A stretch of DNA of 64,000 bases from Planctomycetota bacterium (GTDB lineage: Bacteria > Planctomycetota > UBA8742 > UBA2392): NCBI GenBank assembly GCA_019636215.1, contig JAHBXZ010000004.1, forward strand, positions 62,001-126,000, read 5' to 3'. The position numbers and the translations under genes were made by a program. Position 1 is the first letter of the stretch. Every line of letters begins with the position of its first letter. The notes below the pieces were generated by a model. That model saw only the letters and a list, made by a program, of their open reading frames with translations. It had not been told where the DNA came from and made no database searches. Of the stretch, positions 41,133 to 50,856 are shown piece by piece.

Positions 41133-41783
41133 TTACAGCGACTTCTTGTTGAGATAGAAATCGATGGACTCGTACTCTTTGTGGCTCTTGCGTTCTTCAA
41201 CATCCGCGACGCTCTTGGGCGGCGGAACAATCACCTTATCGCCGGTCTTCCAGTTCACAGGCGCGGCGACCTTGTGTTTGTCTGTCATCTGAAGCGCCGT
41301 CAGCAGGCGCTTGATCTCGTCAATGTTGCGGCCCACATTCAGCGGGTAGTACACCAGTGCGCGAACCTTGCGCGCCGGGTCAATCAGGAACACCGCGCGA
41401 ACCGTAACCGTCTCGCTTTCGCCGGGGTGCAGCATGCCGAACTTGTGGCTGACCTTGGCGTCAAGGTCGGCAATCAGCGGGAAGTTCAGTTCCGTGTCCA
41501 GCACCTTCTTGAGGTTCTCGCGCCAGGCCAGGTGGCTGTGGATGCTGTCGATGCTCAGGCCGATCAGCTTGGTGTTGAGTTCGTCGAATTCCTTTTTGCG
41601 CTTGGCGAACTCGGTCAGTTCGGTGCTGCACACGGGCGTGAAGTCAGCCGGGTGGCTGAACAGGATCGCCCACTTGTCGCCCTGCCATTCGCTGAACTTG
41701 ATCGGGCCTTCGGTGGTCACGGCCGTGAAGTCCGGCGCGATGTCGCCAATGCGCGGGATGCCGGTTGTCTGTGCGTCGCTCAT
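41133..41783 (-). CDS. 1-Cys peroxiredoxin (Prx6-like)
   Basis: A 216-residue thiol peroxidase. The active-site motif PADFTPVC gives Pro45, Thr49 and peroxidatic Cys52, and no second cysteine is present, so it is a 1-Cys enzyme. The long C-terminal domain ('[20 protein letters not shown]', '[11 protein letters not shown]') is typical of the Prx6/archaeal AhpC class. It reduces H2O2 and organic hydroperoxides in the cytosol using an external thiol donor. GGAG lies nine bases before the ATG. The gene is alone, with its promoter region after the rpmA terminator. Confidence 0.93.
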   Translation of the reverse strand: MSDAQTTGIPRIGDIAPDFTAVTTEGPIKFSEWQGDKWAILFSHPADFTPVCSTELTEFAKRKKEFDELNTKLIGLSIDSIHSHLAWRENLKKVLDTELNFPLIADLDAKVSHKFGMLHPGESETVTVRAVFLIDPARKVRALVYYPLNVGRNIDEIKRLLTALQMTDKHKVAAPVNWKTGDKVIVPPPKSVADVEERKSHKEYESIDFYLNKKSL

Positions 41784-41919
41784 ATCTGATTCTCCGTAAT
41801 GGTTGTGGTGTTTGTGTTCACTTGCGTTCTACATTGCTTGTGCCGGCTGGCACACCATTACCCAACATCGCATTCGCATCGGCTTCTCCTTGGTCTCGAT
41901 CTCTGGCCCGTAACGAAAA

Positions 41920-41944
41920 CTGCCCGGCCTTTCAGGCCGGGCAG
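41920..41944 (-). terminator. terminator of the rplU-rpmA operon
   Basis: A stem CTGCCCGGCC/GGCCGGGCAG, followed on the minus strand by TTTTCGTT, 20 bases after the rpmA stop. Confidence 0.85.
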
Positions 41945-41964
41945 CGTGTTTTTGAAAACCTGGC

Positions 41965-42219
<255 letters not shown>

Positions 42220-42291
42220 GGCTGTTGCCTCGTTCAGTGCTGGTTACGGATGGCGCTAGCTTACGCGTCGCGTTCAGATCCCGTACCAGGC

Positions 42292-42606
42292 TTAGCCCTT
42301 GATGTCCGTTACCTTGACCACGGTGTAGTTCTGGCGGTGGCCCTTCTTGCGCTTGCTGTCGCTCTGGCGGCGGCGGTACATGAAGGCGATCAGTTTTTCG
42401 CCGCGCTTCTGCCCGATGACTTCGACTTCCACGTGGGCACCGGCCACGGTGGGCGCGCCGACCTTCACGTTGGCGCCATCGGCCACCAGCAGCACTTTGT
42501 CGAGCTTGACCTTGGAACCGGGCTTCTGGCCCAGGCGGTCAATGTGGAACTCCATGCCCTTTTCAACGCGGTACTGGTGGGCGCCTTCTGCGATGATTGC
42601 GTACAT
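42292..42606 (-). CDS. rplU: 50S ribosomal protein bL21
   Basis: A 104-residue protein of normal length with 'MYAIIAEGAHQYRVEKGMEF', 'LLVADGANVKVGAPTVAGA' and the basic C-terminal 'YRRRQSDSKRKKGHRQNYTV'. It binds 23S rRNA in the large subunit. GAGG precedes the ATG. The leader carries a CTGGATTTCCAG palindrome that could serve in autoregulation. It forms an operon with rpmA; obgE, which often follows, is not here. Confidence 0.96.
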   Translation of the reverse strand: MYAIIAEGAHQYRVEKGMEFHIDRLGQKPGSKVKLDKVLLVADGANVKVGAPTVAGAHVEVEVIGQKRGEKLIAFMYRRRQSDSKRKKGHRQNYTVVKVTDIKG

Positions 42607-42728
42607 GTCGGCCTCTCTGCGGCGGCATTGGGGGCTGGAAATCCAGCGCTTGGCCCAAAGCCTGAACCGGGGCGGAAAGAGTAATTAGGGCCGGCCCGCC
42701 GTCAACGGGGAGGATGGGATTCAGGGCA

Positions 42729-42815
42729 AGTCGGGAGTCGGGAGTAACTACCCCGCAGCCCCCAGAAGCCGTTGCTTTTGACTCCGAACTCCAGACTCCG
42801 AACTCTGAACTTGCC
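42729..42815. repeat. GTCGGGAGT and ACTCCGAACTC short repeats upstream of lysS
   Basis: GTCGGGAGTCGGGAGT at 42735-42750 and ACTCCGAACTC units, with variants, at about 42781-42811 form partly complementary tandem repeats in the non-coding gap between rplU and lysS. Confidence 0.5.
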
Positions 42816-42899
42816 ACTCTCACCCGTTTCCTTCCACTGGCGCGTTGCGGGGGTTTGCACCGCCGCTAGCATGCGCGCCGCCCACATGGAGAGGACAGA

Positions 42900-44606
42900 A
42901 TGTCCGAAGCCAACGAGTACCGCCTTGTCCGCGAACAGAAGCGCGAAGCCCTGCGCGCGCTGGGCGCCGACCCCTACGCTGTGCGCACCCCCTCCCGCCG
43001 CCTGACCGGGCACATCAAGAACCAGTTTGAGGCCATCGAACGCGAAGCCAAGGCCGCGGCCCACGGCGAGGCCAAACTGCCGGATTGCGCGATTGCCGGA
43101 CGCGTGCTGGCCAACCGCAAGATGGGCAAGGCCGTGTTTGTCGACGTTTACGACCAGACCGGCAAGATGCAGGTTTACATCAACGCCAAGGGCGTGGGCG
43201 AAGCCGGCATGAAGGTCTACGACCAGATTGACCTAGGCGATTACGTGCACTTCAGCGGCGACGTCCAGCGCACCCGCACGGGCGAAGTCACCTTGTTTGC
43301 CAGCGGCATCACGTTTCTGACCAAGGCGCTTTCCGTGCCGCCGCTGCCGCGCGAGTTCAAAGATGAACAGGGCAACGTCAAGCACCTCACGGCGTTCACG
43401 GACCCCGAGCTGCGCTATCGCCAGCGCTATCTGGACCTGATGGTCCACCACGATGTGCGCCAGCGCTTTGAGCTGCGCTCGCACGTGGTCAGTGCCCTGC
43501 GCGCGTTTCTGACCGACAAGGGCTACCTCGAGGTCGAAACGCCGATGCTGCACACCATCCCCGGTGGCGCCCGCGCCCGGCCTTTCATCACGCATCACAA
43601 CACGCTGCACATGAACATGTATTTAAGAATCGCGCCCGAGCTCTATCTGAAAAGATTGCTAGTGGGCGGCTTTGAGAAAGTGTTCGAGATCAACCGCAAC
43701 TTCCGCAACGAAGGCATCGACGCCACCCACAACCCTGAATTCACGATGATGGAGCTGTACGAGGCCTACGGCGACTACCACTCGATGATGGAGATTACCG
43801 AGGGCATGTTCCGCCATGCGGCACGCGTTGTGCGCGGCGCCGAACGGGGCGTTGCGCCGGCATCAATCCAGGACAGCGAACTGGTGTTCAAGTGGGGCGA
43901 GGTCGAAATTGACCTTGGCAAGCCTTTCCGCCGCGCCAAGTATTCCGACCTGCTGCGCGAGCACGCGGGCGTTGACCTGCACGACGTGGCCGCGGTGAAG
44001 GCCAAGGCCAGGGCACTGGGGCTCGAAGTGCACGAGGACCACTACAAGCTGGCCGACCAGGTGCTCGAGGCCACCGCGATGGGCAGCATGATCCAGCCCA
44101 CCTTCATGATCGACTACCCCACGCCGATCTGCCCGCTGACCAAGAGCAAACCCGAAGACCCGCGCGTGGCGGAGCGCTTTGAACTGTTCATCAACGGCAT
44201 CGAGTTCGCCAACGCGTTCAGCGAGCTGAACGAGCCGGTCGAACAACTTCGCCGCTTCCAGGAACAGGTCGACCTGGGCGAAAAGACCAGAGATGTCGAG
44301 GCGCCCAAGGAAGTGGATCACGATTATGTAAACGCACTGGAGGCCGGCATGCCGCCCGCCGGCGGTCTTGGCGTGGGCATTGACCGCCTGTGCATGCTGC
44401 TGACAAACACGCACAGCATTCGCGACGTGCTGCTGTTCCCGCACATGAAGCGCGAGCACAGCGACGCCAAGGCGGCATCCATGCAACGCGCCCGCATTGC
44501 GGCGGAAACGTTGCTGGAAGAACTGCAATCGCCCGAACTGGCCAAGGCCGAAGGTATCAAGGACCTCGCCGCGCAGATCGAGGCCGCCCGCAAGAAACTG
44601 GGCTAG
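42900..44606 (+). CDS. lysS: lysyl-tRNA synthetase, class II
   Basis: A 568-residue protein, slightly longer than the usual 490-510. The N-terminal OB anticodon-binding domain is at about 60-175 ('IAGRVLANRKMGKAVFVDVY'). The class II catalytic core has motif 1 near 'LRAFLTDKGYLEVETPMLH', motif 2 'FRNEGIDATHNPEFTMMELY' and motif 3 'GGLGVGIDRLCMLLTN'. It charges tRNA-Lys using ATP in the cytosol. A C-terminal helical extension of about 45 residues ('EELQSPELAKAEGIKDL') is atypical. GGAGAGGA precedes the ATG. Confidence 0.97.
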   Translation: MSEANEYRLVREQKREALRALGADPYAVRTPSRRLTGHIKNQFEAIEREAKAAAHGEAKLPDCAIAGRVLANRKMGKAVFVDVYDQTGKMQVYINAKGVGEAGMKVYDQIDLGDYVHFSGDVQRTRTGEVTLFASGITFLTKALSVPPLPREFKDEQGNVKHLTAFTDPELRYRQRYLDLMVHHDVRQRFELRSHVVSALRAFLTDKGYLEVETPMLHTIPGGARARPFITHHNTLHMNMYLRIAPELYLKRLLVGGFEKVFEINRNFRNEGIDATHNPEFTMMELYEAYGDYHSMMEITEGMFRHAARVVRGAERGVAPASIQDSELVFKWGEVEIDLGKPFRRAKYSDLLREHAGVDLHDVAAVKAKARALGLEVHEDHYKLADQVLEATAMGSMIQPTFMIDYPTPICPLTKSKPEDPRVAERFELFINGIEFANAFSELNEPVEQLRRFQEQVDLGEKTRDVEAPKEVDHDYVNALEAGMPPAGGLGVGIDRLCMLLTNTHSIRDVLLFPHMKREHSDAKAASMQRARIAAETLLEELQSPELAKAEGIKDLAAQIEAARKKLG

Positions 44607-44691
44607 GTTTTTCGTGTTGCGGCCCAGAGGCCCGCAGCACGGCCGCAAGTGACGCTCGACAATCCGGGGACAATGACCCACAATTCGGCCC

Positions 44692-46125
44692 ATGCCCTCC
44701 AGTATTGAGACCCAGCTCACCGCCGACGGCTTTCCCGTGTTTGCCCACGAGATTGTGGATCAGGCCGCCCGCGCCGCGGCGGACCTTCTGGTCACAGAGG
44801 GCAAGTCCGGCCTGCGCTGCGCGCTGGTGACTGGCAGTCACGGCGCCGGCAAAACGACACAGCTCAAGCTGATGGACTATCACCTGCGCGAGGCCGGCGC
44901 GTCTGTCAGCTGGTTTTCCGCCTGGGCGCACAAAGAGGACGTAGACCCGTTTGCCAGCATCCTTTTTGCCCTGTGGGACCAGCTTGACCTCAAGGGCATG
45001 CCCGCCGCGCCCAGCGCCGAATTGGTCGAAGTCGTGATCGGAGCCGCCATGCGGCGCAAGGGCCTGCCCAGCAACACCACCAACGTGCGCGCCCGCGACA
45101 CTACCGAGGGCGGCGAGCGCGCGCTGCTGGCGGCCGTGGACCTGATTTCGCAGCTGGTGGTCCGCAGCCAGCCGATTGCCGAACTTGCCCACGCCGCGCG
45201 CCTATTGACCGACGCTGCAAGCCTGAATGAGGATCGCTTCCAGCAGCAGAAGCTGCTGGACCGGTCCCGCAGCTACCTGTTTCCGCGCCGCCTGCGCGAA
45301 CAGATGGAGCTTATTGTCGGCCACCTGCGCGCCCGCACCAAAGACCCGCACCTGCCGGCGTTCCTGTTCGTCGACGACCTTGACCGCAGCCCGCCCAAGC
45401 TGGGCCTTGCACTGCTGGAGGCGCTGGGCCGGTTCTTTACCGTGCCGGGACTGGTGATTGTGGTTGCACTGGACGAGGCCGTGGCCCGGGCTTGGGTCAA
45501 CAGTGCCTATGAGGGCAACGTCGACGGGCGCGCGTACATCGACAAGCTGTTTGACCGCCGTGTGCTCGGCGTAGAAGAACGCGCGCGCGTGATCTGGGCG
45601 CAGATTCTCGGTGTGGAATGGCGCATGGCCCAGTGGGACATGCTGGTCGGCAAGGCCCACCCGGAAATGGCCGATCGCGCCGTGATATCGGCGACGCGGC
45701 TGTTGCGTATCCATGGTGGCAGCGACATCCGCAAGGTGCGCCGCACCCTGGCCGAGGTGCGCACGATCATTGCCGACAACCGCGACCTGGTGTGCAACCT
45801 GACGTTGATGCCCGATGTCGTGCGCCTTGGTGTGCTGTGCGGGTACCTGGTGCGAGAACGCCACCCGCGCGTGGTGGAACGCATTGCCGACATGCGGCTG
45901 CTGGATGCGCGCGTGGAAGTGATCGAGGAAATGATGGCGATTGCCCCGGCCTGGGCGCGCGAGGACACCGACGACGCGCTTTCCTGGCTGCGCGAGTTCC
46001 TGGAACTCAAGCCTGACGACGAGCGCGAGATCGGCTACATGCTGGACATCCGCCACTTCCTGCCCACTGACGTCCTGCAGAAGGTGGGGGCCCAGCTGGT
46101 GCTGCTGGGCATGGGCCTAGGGTAA
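44692..46125 (+). CDS. KAP-family P-loop NTPase, soluble
   Basis: A 477-residue protein. Walker A GSHGAGKT lies at 48-55, Walker B 'FLFVDDLDRSPP' near 220, with 'VIVVALDEAVARAW' and 'YIDKLFDRRVLGV' matching the KAP (Kidins220/ARMS and PifA) STAND-like NTPase core. KAP proteins usually have membrane helices inserted in the NTPase domain; none is seen here. Bacterial members include PifA, a phage-exclusion protein, but nothing else nearby points to defence. It ends with a 9-base overlap with the convergent HEAT-repeat gene, so transcripts would collide. No ribosome-binding site is obvious. Confidence 0.78.
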   Translation: MPSSIETQLTADGFPVFAHEIVDQAARAAADLLVTEGKSGLRCALVTGSHGAGKTTQLKLMDYHLREAGASVSWFSAWAHKEDVDPFASILFALWDQLDLKGMPAAPSAELVEVVIGAAMRRKGLPSNTTNVRARDTTEGGERALLAAVDLISQLVVRSQPIAELAHAARLLTDAASLNEDRFQQQKLLDRSRSYLFPRRLREQMELIVGHLRARTKDPHLPAFLFVDDLDRSPPKLGLALLEALGRFFTVPGLVIVVALDEAVARAWVNSAYEGNVDGRAYIDKLFDRRVLGVEERARVIWAQILGVEWRMAQWDMLVGKAHPEMADRAVISATRLLRIHGGSDIRKVRRTLAEVRTIIADNRDLVCNLTLMPDVVRLGVLCGYLVRERHPRVVERIADMRLLDARVEVIEEMMAIAPAWAREDTDDALSWLREFLELKPDDEREIGYMLDIRHFLPTDVLQKVGAQLVLLGMGLG

Positions 46126-48480
46126 GTAACCGTCCTGGCGGACGCGGGTCTTCAGGCTTTCGATGGCCTGGGCAAAGGCCTGGGGTTCCAGCCCCTTGAG
46201 TGCCACGCGGTCGTATTTTTCGGGGTGGGCCTTACGCAGCACGGCCAGCAGCAGGTCAGACACTTCATCGCGGCGTTCGTTCTGGGCGGTGTTGGCGGCA
46301 AGTTTCTCAATGGCCGACGGCACAAACTGGTCGCGCAGCGGGCCGCCAGCCAGTTCTTCCAGGCGTTTGCGGTCGGCATCTTCGGGCTTCTGCTTCAGGG
46401 CGCGTTCAATGCGCAGGTCAAACTCGGTGCGCACGGCGGCGTTGACGGCCTTCTGGAACTGCGAGAACGCGGGGCTTTCCACTTCGGCGCTGGTCAGGGC
46501 CGCGGCGAGCTCCGCCGTCAGGATGCCGATACGCATCGGCTTCTTGGAAAGTTTGACCTCCAGTGACCGCGCGATGATCGAGACGCGCGAAGGCCGCAGT
46601 ACCAGGATGTACCCCAGCGCGTCGCGTTCTCCGTAATCGCAATCCAGCAGGTTCTGGATCAGCTCCACGTGTTCATCGGCCGAGGTAAACAGCCGGGCCA
46701 GCAGCCCGCGCAGGGCATCGCGCAGGTTCAGGCGCATCTCGGGCGATGCCGGCAGGGTGGCGTCCACGCTGCGCGCCTGTTCCAGCAGGCGGTCCTTGAG
46801 GTTGCTGACGGGCTCGGGTGCGAGTTCCAGGGCCTCGCACAGGCCCAGCAGGTTGACCAGCATCGCGGTGCTGTTGGGGTCGCCCAGAAGCCGCAGGTAC
46901 AGCGCGGCCAAGTCGTCGCTTTCGGGCGGGGTGGTCAGGTGCGAACGCAGGCTGTCGCGGGCGGTGGGCACGTCAATCGCCTGGCGCAAGGCCGTCAGGG
47001 CGCTGTTGGAAGCGCCGCTTTCGATGCGGATCAGCCGGAACATGGCATCAACGCAGACGGACACATCCACGCGGCGCAGGCGGGCAAGGAACTGCAGCGA
47101 GTCGTTGGTCTTGACCGCAAGGTCCACAAACCGCTTGCGCGCCGGGGCCTCCAGCGAGCTGCCCAGCTTGTCGGCCACCAGGTTCAGCAGCCGGGCAAGT
47201 TCCGAAAGTATCAGCAGGCGGTTGGGCCCGGAGTCGCCGGTTTCCAGCACGTTGCGCGCCTGGCTGATGGCCGTTTCCAGCAGCAGGCCGGATCGCGTTT
47301 CGGCCACGTCAATCTCGGCCTTCAGCACTGCGGCCAGCCTGGGCGCGGCGATGGGCGAGTTCAGCCCGCGAACCAGCTCCAGCTTCAAGTCGGTGCTGGT
47401 GCCGTTGAGCTCCAGGGCTTTGTCGATCCACTGAAATGCCAGCGCAACCTTGGCGCTGTTGGACTGGCCGGGGGCACGGGGTTCGGCCAGCGCAATCGCG
47501 CACTGGCGGCGCAGCTCGTCGCTTGCTGCCGCGTCAATCAGCACCGCGCCCAGGGCGTCAATCGGCGCGCGGGCGGCATCGTCATCGAGCGACGGCAGCA
47601 GCGCGCCCAGCAGCTTGGCGGCCTCCACGCGCACCACGGCGTATTCGCTGTTCTTCAGGTGGTTGACCAGCGCCGGCGCGTTGGCGGATTCATTCTTGCG
47701 GATGCTCTCCAGCAGTACGCTGCGCAACTGGCGCTCCAGCGCTGTTGCCCTTTCTTCGGCCAAGCGGCGGGCTTCGATCTCGCGGTCGCCGATCTCGGCC
47801 ATCAGGGCGCTTTCATCTTTGGTGCCCAGCCAGGTCTTCCAGTCCGCGGGCTTGTCGTGGGGCAGCACCGCCAGCTTTTTCAGCGCGGCAACCGCGGCGG
47901 ACTGGTGTTCCGCGGGCCCTTCGTTGGCCACGCGCACCAGGTGCGGAATCAAGCGTGCGGCACCCTGAAGGCCGCCCACGCGTTCGTTGCAAACCTGGAT
48001 AGCCGCGGCGCGTTCGCGGGCAACGGTGCTGTCCAGCAGCTTGATGATCGCGGGCACGGCGCCCACGCCGTAGGCCTTGACAGCCTGCACGGCCGGGCGG
48101 GCGGGGTCGCCGCCGTCGTTGGCAATCGCAATCAGCAGCGGCAGGAAACATTCCAGCCGCGCGGCTTCGGATTCGCGAATCCAGGCCACCAGGTCGGGAA
48201 ACACGTCCTCGGGCTTCTTGTTGCGGAGGATCGAAACCAGCGGGTCAGGCTCGCGCTTGAGTTCCGCGGCCTTCTTGGCGATGGCAGCAAACGCGCCAAA
48301 ACGCGCGGCTTTGTCCGCGGCGGTTTCCAGCAGCCGGTTTTCCTCGGCAAACGGGTCGCTCTCCAGTTGCAGCGTGGAGGGCGATTTCTCTGCCTCAGGT
48401 TGCTGCGCGTGAAGCACACCCGCGCGGACAGCTATCCAACCAAGGAACACCAGCACCCAGATGGGCACCGAGCCTCGCAT
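46117..48480 (-). CDS. secreted HEAT-repeat-like protein
   Basis: A 787-residue protein starting at ATG 48480; a longer frame adds 32 residues without a signal. The N-terminus 'SVPIWVLVFLGWIAVRAGVL' is a signal peptide or anchor, ending near 'HAQQ'. The rest is alpha-helical, with HEAT-like repeats early on ('GGDPARPAVQAVKAYGVGAV', 'HQSAAVAALKKLAVL', 'EYAVVRVEAAKLLGALLP'). It is probably a periplasmic scaffold. No enzyme motif is present. It is convergent with the KAP NTPase and divergent from folK. Confidence 0.65.
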   Translation of the reverse strand: MRGSVPIWVLVFLGWIAVRAGVLHAQQPEAEKSPSTLQLESDPFAEENRLLETAADKAARFGAFAAIAKKAAELKREPDPLVSILRNKKPEDVFPDLVAWIRESEAARLECFLPLLIAIANDGGDPARPAVQAVKAYGVGAVPAIIKLLDSTVARERAAAIQVCNERVGGLQGAARLIPHLVRVANEGPAEHQSAAVAALKKLAVLPHDKPADWKTWLGTKDESALMAEIGDREIEARRLAEERATALERQLRSVLLESIRKNESANAPALVNHLKNSEYAVVRVEAAKLLGALLPSLDDDAARAPIDALGAVLIDAAASDELRRQCAIALAEPRAPGQSNSAKVALAFQWIDKALELNGTSTDLKLELVRGLNSPIAAPRLAAVLKAEIDVAETRSGLLLETAISQARNVLETGDSGPNRLLILSELARLLNLVADKLGSSLEAPARKRFVDLAVKTNDSLQFLARLRRVDVSVCVDAMFRLIRIESGASNSALTALRQAIDVPTARDSLRSHLTTPPESDDLAALYLRLLGDPNSTAMLVNLLGLCEALELAPEPVSNLKDRLLEQARSVDATLPASPEMRLNLRDALRGLLARLFTSADEHVELIQNLLDCDYGERDALGYILVLRPSRVSIIARSLEVKLSKKPMRIGILTAELAAALTSAEVESPAFSQFQKAVNAAVRTEFDLRIERALKQKPEDADRKRLEELAGGPLRDQFVPSAIEKLAANTAQNERRDEVSDLLLAVLRKAHPEKYDRVALKGLEPQAFAQAIESLKTRVRQDGYLP

Positions 48481-48647
48481 GTTCACACCAATGATCCCCG
48501 GCCGCAAATCACGGCCATAGCCACGGCCCCTGCCATTAAACGTGATTCTGCCTGTGGATGCGAAGTTTTCTTTCACAAAGCGGCAGACACGATTCGTGCC
48601 AATCGCCTTGGGTTACCCCGCGGTATCGGCCCTGCTATCGTCTGGCC

Positions 48648-49127
48648 ATGCCGCAGGCGTTCATCGGGCTTGGCAGCAATCTTGGCGACCGCGAGTCCAA
48701 CCTGCGCGCGGCTCTGGATCAGCTTGCCGTCCTGGCGGCGACCACGCTGGTGCGGGTTTCTTCCATGATTGAAAGCGCGCCCAAAGATTGCCCGCCGGGC
48801 GCCGGACCGTTTCTTAACGGTGTGGCGAAGCTGACTACTGCCCTGGGCCCGCGCGAACTTCTTGCCGAACTGCTGCGCATGGAACGTGACCTGGGACGTG
48901 ACCGCAGCACCGAACAGCGCAACGCCCCGCGAACGGTTGACCTGGACCTGCTGATGTACGGCGACGTGGTGATGACTTCCGCCGACCTGACCCTGCCTCA
49001 CCCCCGCATGCACCAGCGCCACTTTGTGCTGTGGCCGCTGCTGCAGATAGAGCCCAAGGCCAAAGATCCGCGCACCGGGCAGCCCTGGGCCGACGCACTG
49101 GCGCAGCTGGGCAATGGCGCCGGCTGA
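48648..49127 (+). CDS. folK: 2-amino-4-hydroxy-6-hydroxymethyldihydropteridine pyrophosphokinase
   Basis: A 159-residue protein with 'IGLGSNLGDRESNLRAALDQ' at the start, 'FLNGVAKLTT', 'RNAPRTVDLDLLMYGD' and 'LTLPHPRMHQRHFVLWPLLQ', the complete HPPK signature including the D-L-D-L metal site. It transfers pyrophosphate from ATP to the pterin in folate synthesis. The start at 48648 is chosen over a longer frame because the family begins here. Its 3' end overlaps rnpA by 14 bases if rnpA starts at 49114. Confidence 0.95.
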   Translation: MPQAFIGLGSNLGDRESNLRAALDQLAVLAATTLVRVSSMIESAPKDCPPGAGPFLNGVAKLTTALGPRELLAELLRMERDLGRDRSTEQRNAPRTVDLDLLMYGDVVMTSADLTLPHPRMHQRHFVLWPLLQIEPKAKDPRTGQPWADALAQLGNGAG

Positions 49128-49539
49128 ACTTCAACGTTACGTTGCCAACGCCATGCACCCGTACCTGACCGACCAACGCTTGCGCAAGGAAGAGCGACTG
49201 CTGGTGGCCGCGCAGTTTGAGGCCGTGTTCGATACGCGCCTGAGTGCGGGCAACAAGTTCCTGGTCCTGCACTGGCGCGAGAACGGCCTGGGGCACCCGC
49301 GGCTGGGGCTGGTTGTCAGTCGCAAGTTCGGAAACGCGGTGGCGCGCAACCGGTTCAAGCGCCGCCTGCGCGAACTGTTCCGGCACAACAAGGCACTGTG
49401 CGGGTCACTGGACGTTGTGGTACTTCCGGGCAAGCGGCCGGAGGCGCGCGCGGCCACGCTGGAAGACACACGCGATTCTCTGTTCAAGCTGCTGCGCAAG
49501 GCCGCGGGGCAAGAGTCCGGTGGCGCAAGAACGAGCTGA
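49114..49539 (+). CDS. rnpA: ribonuclease P protein component
   Basis: 141 residues (128 if it begins at ATG 49153). 'RLRKEERLLVAAQFEAVFDT', 'LGLVVSRKFGNAVARNRFKR' and 'RLRELFR' are diagnostic; the R-N-R-x-K-R-x-x-R helix contacts the RNA. It helps the P RNA bind pre-tRNA and trim 5' leaders. It is not next to rpmH, yidC or dnaA as in most bacteria but overlaps folK, which suggests relocation. Neither start has a strong ribosome-binding site, so translational coupling to folK is plausible. Confidence 0.9.
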   Translation: MAPAELQRYVANAMHPYLTDQRLRKEERLLVAAQFEAVFDTRLSAGNKFLVLHWRENGLGHPRLGLVVSRKFGNAVARNRFKRRLRELFRHNKALCGSLDVVVLPGKRPEARAATLEDTRDSLFKLLRKAAGQESGGARTS

Positions 49540-49557
49540 AGCCGGGGGCCAAGGCGC

Positions 49558-49773
49558 ATGACCATGTTCGAGATCGAGTGCCCGATCATCGGTGAGCCCG
49601 CCGAAATCAAACTGGATGGGTTTGAAGTGCGCGGCAACCCGGCGTTTCGCGGGTTTGGCTGTGAGCATGAATCCGCCTGCGCCAGGGCCGGTGTGCACTG
49701 CGCGCTGTTTGAGGCGCAAGGCGCGCACCCATTCGAGCCCGGCCACGCGCTGAAGTTCCTGGGTGGGGGATGA
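49558..49773 (+). CDS. small cysteine-containing protein, unknown function
   Basis: A 71-residue protein with four cysteines, one in 'IECPIIGE' and three in 'GFGCEHESACARAGVHC', a pattern compatible with binding a metal. No family is recognised. It starts 18 bases after rnpA, probably in the same transcript, and its stop abuts the stop of convergent modC. An ATG two codons later is an alternative. Confidence 0.5.
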   Translation: MTMFEIECPIIGEPAEIKLDGFEVRGNPAFRGFGCEHESACARAGVHCALFEAQGAHPFEPGHALKFLGGG

Positions 49774-50856
49774 TCACTCAGACAACAGGTGGCAGGCGGC
49801 GGACTTGATGACGCCCACCACGGGCATGCCCGCCACCAGCCCCAGCGACTTGGCTGCTGCCGGTGTAATGCGGGCCTTCAGCCGGTGGTCGCCCACGGCC
49901 AGCAGAACCAGCACCTCGTGGCCGATCTCGTCGACGGACTCAATGCTGGTTTCCAGCAGGTTGCGGGCGGAGATGCCGGCGGGCTTTTCAAGGCACAGCA
50001 GAATCTCGTCGGCGTATAGGCCGATGCTGACCTTGCTGCCTTTGTCGGCCGTGCAGATCGGTACGGCCAGTTCGGCACCCTTGCCAAGGGCGAGAATGCT
50101 TACGCCATCCTCCGGCTCGTGGCGCAGCACAGGCGCGCGCAGCAGGTTGTCGACGCCCACCAGGTTTGCCACGCCCAGGGCACGGGGCCGGGCCAGCACG
50201 TTCACCGGCGCGCCCTGGGCCACGACGCTGCCGGATTCAAGCACGGCGCAGTCGTCGGCCAGCGCCATGAGTTCGCCGGCCTTGTGGGTCACAAAAATCA
50301 TCGGGACCTTGAGCTCGGTTTTGACTCGCAGCAGCAGTGCCATGACTTCGCGGGCCAGTTCGGAATCAAGCGCGCTTGTGGGCTCATCCAGCAGCAGCAC
50401 GTCGGGCCGGGACATCAGTGCTCGGCCAAGCGCCACGCGCTGCTTCTCGCCGCCGCTGAGGTTGCGCACGCTGCGTGACAGCAGCGGGTCCAGCCGCAGC
50501 ACCGCCCGGGCGTGCAAGCCGGTGTCGCTTTCGAACTCGCCGCCTGCGCCGGGGGCGTAACACAGGTTGCCGCGCACACTCAGGTGCGGAAACAGCAGGG
50601 GGTCCTGCGTCACGATGGCCAGATTGCGACGCTCGGCGGGCACCCAAACACCGCCGGGCAGGCGGCAGACGCGGCGGGTGCGCACGGAAATGTCGGCCTC
50701 ACGGGGCTTGATCAACCCGGCAATCACATGCAGCAGCGTGGATTTGCCGCTGCCGCTGGCCCCGAACACGCCCAGGACCGGGCCGGCGGAATCCAGCTTC
50801 ACGTCGAGTGTGAACTTGCCCTGCCTGTGAATGATCCGGCATTCCAGGATGCTCAT
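49774..50856 (-). CDS. modC: molybdate ABC transporter, ATP-binding protein
   Basis: A 360-residue ATPase. Walker A GASGSGKST (32-40), 'NLSGGEKQRVALGRAL' signature, Walker B 'VLLLDEPTSALD' and H-loop 'IFVTHKAGE' are intact. A C-terminal TOBE/MOP-like domain (about 285-350, 'ARNLLETSIESVDEIGHEVL') is typical of ModC and could bind molybdate. It drives import through ModB. ATG 50856 overlaps the modB stop (ATGA), so translation is coupled. Tungstate or sulfate specificity cannot be excluded. Confidence 0.93.
   Translation of the reverse strand: MSILECRIIHRQGKFTLDVKLDSAGPVLGVFGASGSGKSTLLHVIAGLIKPREADISVRTRRVCRLPGGVWVPAERRNLAIVTQDPLLFPHLSVRGNLCYAPGAGGEFESDTGLHARAVLRLDPLLSRSVRNLSGGEKQRVALGRALMSRPDVLLLDEPTSALDSELAREVMALLLRVKTELKVPMIFVTHKAGELMALADDCAVLESGSVVAQGAPVNVLARPRALGVANLVGVDNLLRAPVLRHEPEDGVSILALGKGAELAVPICTADKGSKVSIGLYADEILLCLEKPAGISARNLLETSIESVDEIGHEVLVLLAVGDHRLKARITPAAAKSLGLVAGMPVVGVIKSAACHLLSE

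Noticed and set aside
46669..48768. A 699-codon plus-strand frame.
   Set aside because: It is antisense to the HEAT-repeat gene and runs out of frame into folK; no ribosome-binding site or domain.
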